A DNA stretch of 64,000 nt, taken from contig NZ_JAHCST010000005.1 of NCBI RefSeq assembly GCF_018476525.1, positions 186,001 to 250,000 on the forward strand, in the 5' to 3' direction. The notes below the pieces were generated by a model. That model did no database searches and was not told the origin of the DNA. It saw nothing but the letters and a program-made list of their open reading frames with translations. Positions 8,250 through 15,451 of this stretch are shown piece by piece; position 1 is the first letter of the stretch; every line of letters begins with the position of its first letter. The stretch comes from Acrocarpospora catenulata (GTDB lineage Bacteria > Actinomycetota > Actinomycetes > Streptosporangiales > Streptosporangiaceae). A program made the translations under genes and the position numbers.

Positions 8250-8282
8250 CTTCTCGACAGCTTCTCGACGGCTTCTTGACAA
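8250..8282 (-). repeat. Three 11-bp phased repeats resembling SARP boxes
   Basis: On the plus strand: CTTCTCGACAG, CTTCTCGACGG, CTTCTTGACAA, head to tail with an exact 11-bp period. On the minus strand each unit presents the heptamer TCGAGAA (third copy TCAAGAA). SARP activators bind direct heptamers such as TCGAGCG repeated every 11 bp, so this is a candidate SARP site about 95-127 bp upstream of the operon start at 8155. I did not see a convincing -10 box at the canonical distance. Confidence 0.55.
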
Positions 8283-8369
8283 GATTCAATTCTACGAGTC
8301 GGGAGCATAGACAAGTGAACTGTTATCGCGCTAGAGCTTCGATGAAAGTTCACATAAACGGCACATGCA

Positions 8370-8407
8370 AGTCAGTCCTTCCTGACTGAAGTCAGCTTAC
8401 TGACTCA
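8370..8407. promoter_or_regulatory. Cluster of TGACT/AGTCA half-sites
   Basis: AGTCAGT at 8370, the palindrome CTGACT-GA-AGTCAG at 8382-8395, and ACTGACTCA at 8399 together give four half-sites in 38 bp. This looks like a cooperative operator; the binding protein is unknown. Confidence 0.4.
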
Positions 8408-8455
8408 CCAATTCTGTAAGGTGCCGAGCCGATATGAGAAATGCCGTCCCGACAC

Positions 8456-8477
8456 CCTTGACAACTATGTGTCAAGG
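8456..8477. promoter_or_regulatory. Inverted repeat CCTTGAC-N8-GTCAAGG
   Basis: Seven-base perfect arms separated by 8 bases. The left arm contains TTGACA, a -35-like hexamer, so a bound protein could block a promoter here. Function not established. Confidence 0.4.
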
Positions 8478-8577
8478 TGCTGACCATGGCAAGTGACTGC
8501 CTGGCGACCTCGGGGAGACGGTTGCCACAGGGTGAGTGTGAGGGGCGCCAGGCGGTCGAAAAACTGAATCCTTGACT

Positions 8578-8644
8578 TATCTAGAGAACCTAAGAGCGCC
8601 TATCTAGAGAACTTAAATGGCGTTCATAGGGACCTATCTAGAGA
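8578..8644 (+). repeat. Three TATCTAGAGA direct repeats upstream of ATP-grasp gene
   Basis: Exact 10-mers begin at 8578, 8601 and 8635, spaced 23 and 34 bp, close to whole numbers of helical turns. The first two are followed by AAC and a TAA trinucleotide, and the second and third by TTAAATG. They end 52 bp before the ATP-grasp GTG and are unlike the GC-rich surroundings. Probable regulator binding sites. Confidence 0.6.
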
Positions 8645-8696
8645 CGTTAAATGCAATTCCCGCCGACATTACCGGCCGAGCAGAAGGTTGCCGCTC

Positions 8697-10067
8697 GTGA
8701 CGTATTCAGACGCAGTAGAACCGATCCCGACCCAGCCGGTGCGCACCCCGTGGCCGCACCGCAGGACCGTACGGGCGGTGCCGGAGGCCGGCCCGCTGGT
8801 GGCGATGATCGGCGGCGGGCAGGCGGACCGCACCGGCCGCGAGCACCTGTTCCGCCGGCTCCAGGAGGCGGGCGTCCGGGTCGTCGTCTTCGACCGGTCC
8901 ATCCCCGCCGCGTGGCAGCGGCCGTACCTGGCCGGGCACAAGTGGGTGCCCGCCATGAACGCGGCCACCCTGACCGGCGCGGTCGGCTCCTTCCCCGAGC
9001 CGGTCAACGGCGTGCTCTGCTGGGAGGACCGGCACTTCACCGCCGCGGCCGCGGTCGCCGACCGGCTCCGGCTGCCCGGGTACGGCCGGACCGCCGCCAC
9101 CGCCACCCGGGACCGCGCGGTCACCCACACCCTGCTGGAGGCCGCCGGCTGTGCGGTGCCGCGCTCGGTCCTCGCCGTGGACCTGACCGAGGCCGAGGAG
9201 GCCGCGCAGGGGTTCGGCTACCCGGTCGTGCTCAAGCCCCGGCTCCGCACCGCCGGCTTCCCGGCCCGGCTGGCCGAGGACCACGGCCGCCTGATCACCG
9301 GCTTCGCGGCCACGGCGGGGGCCGCCTCGGCCACCTTCGGCGGGCGGCGCGGCGTCCTGGTCGAGGAGCACCTGGACGGCCAGGAGATCGTCGCGGTCTG
9401 CCTCACCACCGACGGGGTCACCCAGCTGGTGAGCGTGGTCCGCACCCGGGCCGACTTCACCCCGACCGCCGCCGACCTGGGCCACCTGGTGGACGCCAAC
9501 GACCCGCTGCTGGACGAGCCGACCATCCTGCACGCCGCCAACGTGAGCCTGCGGGCGCTCGGCGTGCAGGACGGGGCCAGCCAGGTCGTCATGCGGCTCA
9601 CCCCGTCGGGTCCGTGCGTGATGGCCGTCAAGGCCGGCCTGCACGACCTGATCACCCGGCTGGTCTACCTGGCCGCGGACGCGGACCTGGCCACCGCGGA
9701 AACCATGATCGCCTGCGGTGCCCCGGTCACCGTCACACCGCACCGGCACCACCGGGTGGCCGCGGTGACCTACCTGAGCGCGCCCGCGCCCGGGCGGGTC
9801 TCCCAGCTGGAGCTCGGCGCCCAGCTGAGCGACCACGTCGGCCGGGCCGCCTGGCTGGAACGCCTGGTGCTGGACGTGGCGCCCGGCAGCGCCGTGGACC
9901 CGTCACCCGACGGGCACACCGCGCGCATCGGGCTGGCCGTCGTCACCGGCCGCAACCGCAGGGAATGCCACGAACGCCTGGACCGGCTGCGTCGCGCGCT
10001 GAAGGTCACGGTGGTGGCGGCCGACGGGTCGTTGACCCCGGCCATGTCGGTGTCGGGTTCCCGATAA
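8697..10067 (+). CDS. ATP-grasp fold protein with degraded metal site
   Basis: A 456-residue protein. GTG at 8697 chosen because AGAAGG lies 9 bases upstream; a TTG at 8688 has no spaced site. Residues 40-130 form a pre-ATP-grasp Rossmann-like part (LVAMIGGGQADRTGREHLFR). The ATP-grasp core includes TRDRAVTHTLLEAAGCAVP, GYPVVLKPRL and GVLVEEHLDGQEIV. ATP-grasp ligases normally end with an E-[VI]-N-x-R Mg-binding motif, but here it reads VMAVKAGLHDLI, so Glu and Asn are missing and catalysis may be lost or altered. Family role would be carboxylate-amine ligation. It is divergent from the chorismate operon and 47 bp upstream of the sigma-like gene. Confidence 0.75.
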   Translation: MTYSDAVEPIPTQPVRTPWPHRRTVRAVPEAGPLVAMIGGGQADRTGREHLFRRLQEAGVRVVVFDRSIPAAWQRPYLAGHKWVPAMNAATLTGAVGSFPEPVNGVLCWEDRHFTAAAAVADRLRLPGYGRTAATATRDRAVTHTLLEAAGCAVPRSVLAVDLTEAEEAAQGFGYPVVLKPRLRTAGFPARLAEDHGRLITGFAATAGAASATFGGRRGVLVEEHLDGQEIVAVCLTTDGVTQLVSVVRTRADFTPTAADLGHLVDANDPLLDEPTILHAANVSLRALGVQDGASQVVMRLTPSGPCVMAVKAGLHDLITRLVYLAADADLATAETMIACGAPVTVTPHRHHRVAAVTYLSAPAPGRVSQLELGAQLSDHVGRAAWLERLVLDVAPGSAVDPSPDGHTARIGLAVVTGRNRRECHERLDRLRRALKVTVVAADGSLTPAMSVSGSR

Positions 10068-10114
10068 CGACCCGATACGACCTCGTACCACCTCTCCCGG
10101 GGAGAAACAGGACC

Positions 10115-12403
10115 ATGGTTAGCCGAGCACCGCAGGACCCGTCGGACAGCACCGCACCCCAGGCCACTTTCCAGTTACCTTCGGCCGAGGAGCTCATCGC
10201 GGACCACGCGCGGAGCCTCTACGACTACTGCTCGCTCTGGCTGGGCGACAAGCTCGCCACGATCAACGCCGTCCGCAACACCATCGCCCTGGCGGAGGTG
10301 CACCAGGACCTCTATCCCGGCCACGAGCACCTGCGCGCCTGGCTGTACGCGATAGCCCGCGTGCACTGCCACTCCCAGCCCCACTACGGCGGTTTCACCA
10401 CCGCCCCCTTCCCGCCGCTGCGCCCCGGCGAGGGCGACGGTCCCGAGCTGACCGCCAACGCCATGGGGGCGCTCGGCCGCCGGGAGCGCGAGGTGCTCGA
10501 ACTGATCCACCGGCACGGCATGTCGGTGCCCGCGGTCGGCCTGGTGCTGGGCGTGCCCACCGATGAGGCGGCCAAGCTGGCGCTGGGCGCCCAGGACCTG
10601 GTCGAGTGCTTCGTCACCTGCGTGCAGCTGGCCCAGTCCGGCAAGTCCGCCTGCGACGCCGCCAACCCGATCGCGCTGGCCTGGCTGGAGTCGCCCAGGC
10701 GGGAACTGCGCAGCCGCCTCAAGTCGCACATCCTCACCTGCTTCACCTGCATGAAGTCGGCCACCATGACGGTGTCGGTGCCCGCCCTGCTGGCCCGGCT
10801 GCCCATCGCCGAGCTGGACGAGCTCTCCCGGGCCAGGATCGCGGTCCCGGCCCGGCCGGAGGGCGTGGACATCCGGTGGAGCCAGCACGACTACCCGCTC
10901 CAGCCCGACGCCTACAACCCGCCCTCGGTGCCGGAGGAGGCGCCGGTGCTCAACGCCGCGCTCCGGGCCGGCTCCCGGATCGGCTACTGGGAGCGGGACC
11001 AGCGGGACCGGGAGCAGCGCGAGTGGGAGCAGCGGCACCGGGACCGCCGGGAGACCGAGTGGCGGGACAGCGACTGGGACGAGAGCAACTGGCTGGACAA
11101 CGACTACGTCCACCCGCAGCCGCCGCGCGAGGCCCGCCCGCGCTCGATGCCGCTGGCCGCCCCCGTGTACGAAGACCAGCTGGAGCGCGTCCGCCGGATG
11201 GACGAGCTCGACCGGACCCCCGGACCTTCCGCCCCACACCCACCGGAAGACGTCTGGGACCAGCGGCCTCCCACGCCTCGCCTGCCGGACGAGGCGTGGG
11301 AGGACCTGCCGGAACCCGACTGGCAGGAGCTGGACCGCACCCGCGTGCGCCGCTACCCGGAGCGGGTCTGGGAGAACCGGCCCGTGCCCCGCCTGCCCGC
11401 CGGTCGCGGCTGGGAGGAACGTTCCTTCAAGGACGACCGCACGGTCGACCGGCGCGTCGGGCCGCGCCTCACCTACCACGCCCGGCCCAACGGGCACCCC
11501 GTCCCCGCGCCGCGTCCCCCGATGGACGCCGCGCCGCCCGCCGAGATCTGGGAGCGGCGCATCGCCGCCGGGGTGCCCAAGGCGACCCCGCCGGCCACCG
11601 AGGTCTGGGACGAGGAGGTGTCCTCGCGCGGGCGGCTGACCCGGCGCGGCAGCCGGGCGCGGGCCAGGGAGCGGGCCAGGCTCCGCCGCGAGCGGCGGCA
11701 GGAGAGCCGTCCCCGGCGCCGTCCGATCCGGATGGTGGCGCTGACCGCCGCCGGGCTGCTGATCGTCTCGCTGGCCTGGCGGGGGCTGTCCGCCCGCGAG
11801 TACCCGGCCTTCCCGGCCTCCAACCGGGCGGTGCAGACGGTTCCCAAGGTGGCGCCGTCCCTGATCGACCCCGTACGGTCCCCGACCGCCCAGGTTCCCA
11901 CGGCCGCCCCGTCCGCCACCGCGTCCGCCGAGGCGGCCACGCCCCCGGAACGCCGTACCCCCTCGGCCTCGGCGCAGGCGCGGTCGGTCCCGGTGAGCGA
12001 GCCCAGCGCGACCGCGAAAGAGACCAAGAAGGAGGAGCGGCCGGCGCCGGTCAAGAAGCCCGCGCTCTCGGTCCGGCCGCTCACCCTGGCGCTGTCCGGC
12101 GGCGCTTCTACGGTCACCCTGTCGGCCAGCGCCGGCACCATCAGGTGGCGGGCCGTCAGCACCGAAGGGCTGGCCCAGATCGCGCCAGCCTCCGGCACCG
12201 TCAGGGCGGGGGAGAAGGTCAGGTTGACCGTCGAGCTGACCCCCGACGGGGTGCTCGCCTCCTCCTGCCTGTTCGAGGTGAACGACGAGCTCGCGGTGGA
12301 GACCACCGTGGCCGACACCATCACCATCCGCTGGACCGGCACCAACGAAGGGGTGCGGACCGACGGGAAGGTCACCCTCAAGGTGACAGGCTGCCCGGCC
12401 TGA
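10115..12403 (+). CDS. Fused ECF sigma-like / zinc anti-sigma / transmembrane protein
   Basis: A 762-residue protein starting at ATG 10115 (GGGGAG upstream). Residues about 25-80 resemble sigma-70 region 2 (LYDYCSLWLGDKLATINAV) and 110-175 region 4 with its HTH (LGRREREVLELIHRHGMSVP). Residues 180-212 hold C-x24-H205-x3-C209-x2-C212, the zinc-binding anti-sigma (ZAS) signature with Cys for the first His. Residues 220-535 are an Arg/Trp/Pro-rich linker with repeated VWExRP/PRLP elements, then one TM helix at about 541-560, a Ser/Thr/Pro stalk, and an Ig-like (BACON-type) outer domain near 650-760. The layout suggests a membrane-held self-inhibited transcription factor. The reading frame stays open upstream to 8651, but that part is a shadow of the ATP-grasp gene. 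Confidence 0.75.
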   Translation: MVSRAPQDPSDSTAPQATFQLPSAEELIADHARSLYDYCSLWLGDKLATINAVRNTIALAEVHQDLYPGHEHLRAWLYAIARVHCHSQPHYGGFTTAPFPPLRPGEGDGPELTANAMGALGRREREVLELIHRHGMSVPAVGLVLGVPTDEAAKLALGAQDLVECFVTCVQLAQSGKSACDAANPIALAWLESPRRELRSRLKSHILTCFTCMKSATMTVSVPALLARLPIAELDELSRARIAVPARPEGVDIRWSQHDYPLQPDAYNPPSVPEEAPVLNAALRAGSRIGYWERDQRDREQREWEQRHRDRRETEWRDSDWDESNWLDNDYVHPQPPREARPRSMPLAAPVYEDQLERVRRMDELDRTPGPSAPHPPEDVWDQRPPTPRLPDEAWEDLPEPDWQELDRTRVRRYPERVWENRPVPRLPAGRGWEERSFKDDRTVDRRVGPRLTYHARPNGHPVPAPRPPMDAAPPAEIWERRIAAGVPKATPPATEVWDEEVSSRGRLTRRGSRARARERARLRRERRQESRPRRRPIRMVALTAAGLLIVSLAWRGLSAREYPAFPASNRAVQTVPKVAPSLIDPVRSPTAQVPTAAPSATASAEAATPPERRTPSASAQARSVPVSEPSATAKETKKEERPAPVKKPALSVRPLTLALSGGASTVTLSASAGTIRWRAVSTEGLAQIAPASGTVRAGEKVRLTVELTPDGVLASSCLFEVNDELAVETTVADTITIRWTGTNEGVRTDGKVTLKVTGCPA

Positions 12404-12426
12404 GCGCGGGCGGCTCCATACTCGGG

Positions 12427-12467
12427 CTCCGGGGACAGCCGGGCGCGCGGCAAGGCTGTCCCCGGAG
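12427..12467. terminator. Strong hairpin terminator
   Basis: A perfect 14-bp stem CTCCGGGGACAGCC / GGCTGTCCCCGGAG with a 13-base loop lies between the convergent sigma-like gene (stop 12403) and the zinc-module gene (stop 12503). Probably bidirectional. Confidence 0.8.
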
Positions 12468-12502
12468 ACCGGCAACACCAACTGATTACCGTTAGAGGCT
12501 GA

Positions 12503-13873
12503 CTACCGCCGGATGTCGGGAGGGTTGATCCCGTGCTCGCGCAGCGCCTTGTAAACCGTGGCCTGGGACAGGCCGGTCCGGCGTTCGATCAGCGACAGGT
12601 TCTGCACGCCGGACCGCCAGCACTCGGCGATCAGCTGGTCGCGCTTGCCGCGCGCGTTCAGCTCCGCGTCCATGGCCTCGGCCAGCCGCTCACTCAACCG
12701 CCCGACGCCCTCCAGCAGCCAGAGGCAGAGCCGCTGCCGCAGCCGGGCCAGCTCGCCCAGCTCGGCGGGGTCGGCGCAGCGCGCGATGCTCGCCCCCGTC
12801 GCGGTCAGGTCGGCGAGCAGCCGCCGCCACTCGCCCAGCCGCTCCGGGCGCTCAACCGGCTGCGCCAGTATCTGCCGGAGCGTGCTCTGCCGCACCCCGG
12901 CCGCGGCCGCCAGCCGGGCGCTGGCGGGCTCGCCCGCGGTCAGCGCGAAGGTGCGGACCAGGTCGTTGCGGTCCTGGCGGCACCCGAGCACCTCCTCGGC
13001 CTCCGCACGCCACCGGCGGGCCGCCTCGCCCGCCTCGGCCAGCGCGATCATCGTCTCCGGCGACGGGATCTTGAGCGTACGCCGCCGGTCGCGCCGGAAC
13101 TTGGCCGCGTGCCGCGGACATCGGCCGAGGTCCCTGGCGCGCTCCTCACAGCCCTCCACGGCGCACGGCCGCCGCTCCCAGCGGGGCGGCACCCGGTTGG
13201 CGTCCCCGTACGCCCGGCGGCGCTGGTAGTGCATGCCGCACAGGCCCCGGCTCCAGATCGGCCGCTCGCAGCCGTCGATCGAGCAGACCCGCGGGTCGGC
13301 CACCGGCTCCGGCGCCACCGGCGCGGCGGCCCTGATCCGGCGCGGCAGCGCCTCGCCGGGATCGCCGGTCTTGACCAGGCGGGCGTAGTGCATGCCGCAG
13401 AGCTTCCTGGCCACCACCGGCTTGTCGCAGCCCTCGACGGAGCAGGGCAGCCCGTGCGCCAGGTAGTGGCTCCGGCAGAGCCCCCGGGTGAAGATCTTCA
13501 GCTCGCAGCCGTCCTCGCCGCACACCCCGTTGGTGGAGCGGAGCCGGGAGGACGCCTCCCCGGCCGACCCGGACTTGCGGACCCGCTGCACGTGCAGCCC
13601 GCACATGCCGCTGTCCACGGCCGGGCGCTCGCACTCCTCCACCGAGCAGGGCGCGGCCACCGCCAGCCGCCAGACCCGGTAGTGGGTGGTGCACAGGCCG
13701 CGCCGGTGGGCCTGCCGGTCGCAGTCGCCGGCCGCGCAGGCGGCGCGCTTGTCGGGGGCCCCGTAGTAGTGGTGGGCGCAGACGCCCAGGGCCAGCACCA
13801 CCCGGCCGCAGTCGCGGACCGAGCAGCCCGTCTCCCGCACGATCTCGCGGCGCTCGATGTACTGGCTGGTCAA
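12503..13873 (-). CDS. Seven-module CxxxxC-x9-CxxH zinc protein with C-terminal HTH
   Basis: A 456-residue protein. Residues 15-270 hold seven copies of a short module with invariant spacing C-x4-C-x9-C-x2-H, for example CSVEGCDKPVVARKLCGMHY; all seven copies keep all four ligands. Each module is about 25-45 residues including its linker. A helical region follows, then a C-terminal helix-turn-helix resembling resolvase/Trp-repressor HTHs (SLIERRTGLSQATVYKALRE). Single modules of this type occur in phage and actinomycete HNH-linked proteins, so DNA binding is likely, but no nuclease residues are seen. The upstream gene stop overlaps its start by 4 bases (ATGA), so it is coupled to 13870-15105. 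Confidence 0.75.
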   Translation of the reverse strand: MTSQYIERREIVRETGCSVRDCGRVVLALGVCAHHYYGAPDKRAACAAGDCDRQAHRRGLCTTHYRVWRLAVAAPCSVEECERPAVDSGMCGLHVQRVRKSGSAGEASSRLRSTNGVCGEDGCELKIFTRGLCRSHYLAHGLPCSVEGCDKPVVARKLCGMHYARLVKTGDPGEALPRRIRAAAPVAPEPVADPRVCSIDGCERPIWSRGLCGMHYQRRRAYGDANRVPPRWERRPCAVEGCEERARDLGRCPRHAAKFRRDRRRTLKIPSPETMIALAEAGEAARRWRAEAEEVLGCRQDRNDLVRTFALTAGEPASARLAAAAGVRQSTLRQILAQPVERPERLGEWRRLLADLTATGASIARCADPAELGELARLRQRLCLWLLEGVGRLSERLAEAMDAELNARGKRDQLIAECWRSGVQNLSLIERRTGLSQATVYKALREHGINPPDIRR

Positions 13874-15105
13874 GGCTTGGCTCGCAGTCCGGCACGCTCC
13901 ATGAGCCTGACCTCGTTGACGAGCTGTCGCGGCTCGTGCCCGAGCTGCCGCAGCAGGCAGCAGATGTAGGCGTGCACCTGCGAGTCGAGCGGCCGCGCCT
14001 CGAAGGCCCGGGAGACCAGGTAGTGCACGTACGCAACCGAGAGCACGTAGGCCCGCCCGGCCAGCTCCTCCAGCGAGTTCACCGCCGAGCCCGGCAGGAA
14101 CTCCGGCGACCAGTTGGCCCGGACGAACTCCACCAGCTCCTGGTCCAGCGCCGTGGCGTCGCAGAGCCGCGCGTGCGCGTGCGCCGAGTACGGGCAGACG
14201 GGAATGTCCACCTGGAACTCCCCATCTATCAGCCCCACGTCGAGCTGGTACGGCCCGGCCCGCCGTTCGGCGGTGACGGTGTCCTGGTCCCTGAAGTCGT
14301 AGTCCTTAAGGTCGGGGTCGTTGAGGGGAAAGGCATCGTCCACGATCTGCGCCACCGTGACCGCGACCGGGTGGCCGAGGGTGAGCCCGCGGACCGCTCC
14401 ACCCACCTCGTCGAGTTGACCGTACGCGGCGACGTAGGTGGCGACGGAGAGGCCGCGGTGGTACTCCAGGGCCTCGGTCTCCCGCTCCGCGATGGCCTTC
14501 GGCAGGACCTCGCGGTAGCCGTCGATGATCGCGTCGATCGGGAACAGGCTCCCGTAGGTCGCGTCCCGGGAGGCGGTGATCACCAGATGGTTCGGGCCGG
14601 TCTCGGCGAGCGGGTCGGCCGTCAGGTTCCGGGAGATGTTGGCGATCACCCCGGCTCGCCCGGCGGTGGCGCACCAGCGCAGCGCGTCCGACTCGGGCAG
14701 GGTGAGCCGGGCGAAGGGCAGCAAGCCGTCCAGAAGCGCCTGGGCCTTCCACAGGTCGATCCAGTCGGCCCGGCCGCTGGGGTCGGGGCTCTGCCACTGC
14801 AGGCCCCGCCCGGCCACGTCGGCGCGGGCCCGGACCAGCCAGCCGCGCGCGGCGAACTCGTCGGTGTAGACGAGGTTCCAGATGCTCAGGAGCGGGGACG
14901 CGTCGACCGTGAAGCGCGCGGCTTCCTCGCCCTGCCACAGCCGGTGGCCGTTCCAGGTCACGAGAAGATCGGAGAAGGCGGCCTTGGTGGGCCGCCGGTA
15001 GACCCCGTGCATGGGGTGGCCGTCCACCATGAAACGGCCGGGCGGGGGTTCGCCGTCGGGCAGTGCCGGGCAGCGAGAATCTGGCGAGACCTCCCAGTCG
15101 CCCAC
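13870..15105 (-). CDS. Unknown soluble protein coupled to the zinc-module gene
   Basis: A 411-residue acidic, Trp/Tyr-rich soluble protein without signal peptide or membrane helix. No family was recognised. The N-terminal third (GRFMVDGHPMHGVYRRP, then LLVTWNGHRLWQGEEAARF) looks beta-rich, and the last 80 residues (LAGRAYVLSVAYVHYLVSRA) are helical. It is first in a two-gene operon with the zinc-module protein, joined by an ATGA overlap. A palindrome TTAAGG-CAA-CCTTAA lies 22 bp upstream of the start and is a candidate operator. Confidence 0.7.
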   Translation of the reverse strand: MGDWEVSPDSRCPALPDGEPPPGRFMVDGHPMHGVYRRPTKAAFSDLLVTWNGHRLWQGEEAARFTVDASPLLSIWNLVYTDEFAARGWLVRARADVAGRGLQWQSPDPSGRADWIDLWKAQALLDGLLPFARLTLPESDALRWCATAGRAGVIANISRNLTADPLAETGPNHLVITASRDATYGSLFPIDAIIDGYREVLPKAIAERETEALEYHRGLSVATYVAAYGQLDEVGGAVRGLTLGHPVAVTVAQIVDDAFPLNDPDLKDYDFRDQDTVTAERRAGPYQLDVGLIDGEFQVDIPVCPYSAHAHARLCDATALDQELVEFVRANWSPEFLPGSAVNSLEELAGRAYVLSVAYVHYLVSRAFEARPLDSQVHAYICCLLRQLGHEPRQLVNEVRLMERAGLRAKP

Positions 15106-15451
15106 TTCAGCGCCTCCTCTTTGGCATTAAGGCAACCTTAAGGCATGTCCAAAACCATATATTCGACTTGCTCATTCCGGCTCCGCGACTTCCCTCGCCA
15201 GTTGAAAGCCGCCGGGCTGTGCCGGGGGTGCGATCGGTTGTGGCTCCCGGTGACACTCCGTGAATGGCGTGCCTTCCCAGGTGGCCAAACGCTATCCAGA
15301 CCCGGTAATCGGAAGGTTGCAACCCAGTCAGCATTTAGTCATGGCTGGGAGACAGAAAAGCAGTAGTATCACCACGGCGCTGTTTTCAACGGATTCCCGC
15401 TCAATGACATGTTGATCAGTGCGCACCTCCGAGTGGATTGGGGGCCAAAGC
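15106..15451. other. Divergent promoter region
   Basis: 346 bases between the unknown gene at 15105 (-) and the SARP gene (+), of lower GC than the flanks. It holds the palindrome at 15127-15141. No other gene or RNA was recognised. Confidence 0.6.
15127..15141. promoter_or_regulatory. Palindrome TTAAGG-CAA-CCTTAA
   Basis: Perfect 6-bp arms with a 3-base spacer, flanked by GGCA direct repeats, 22 bp upstream of the 15105 start. It is a candidate operator for the 13870-15105 / 12503-13873 operon. Confidence 0.45.

Larger units (their letters stand above)
8156..8696. other. Divergent control region of the chorismate operon and ATP-grasp gene
   Basis: 541 bases without a gene, visibly lower in GC than its surroundings. 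It carries three 11-bp phased repeats (8250-8282), a cluster of TGACT/AGTCA half-sites (8370-8407), an inverted repeat (8456-8477) and three copies of TATCTAGAGA (8578-8644). These are listed separately. No small ORF with a good ribosome binding site was seen. Confidence 0.8.

Noticed and set aside
8651-12403. A single 1250-residue open frame
   Set aside because: Its first 488 codons lie over the ATP-grasp gene in another frame and are low-complexity; the real gene starts at ATG 10115.
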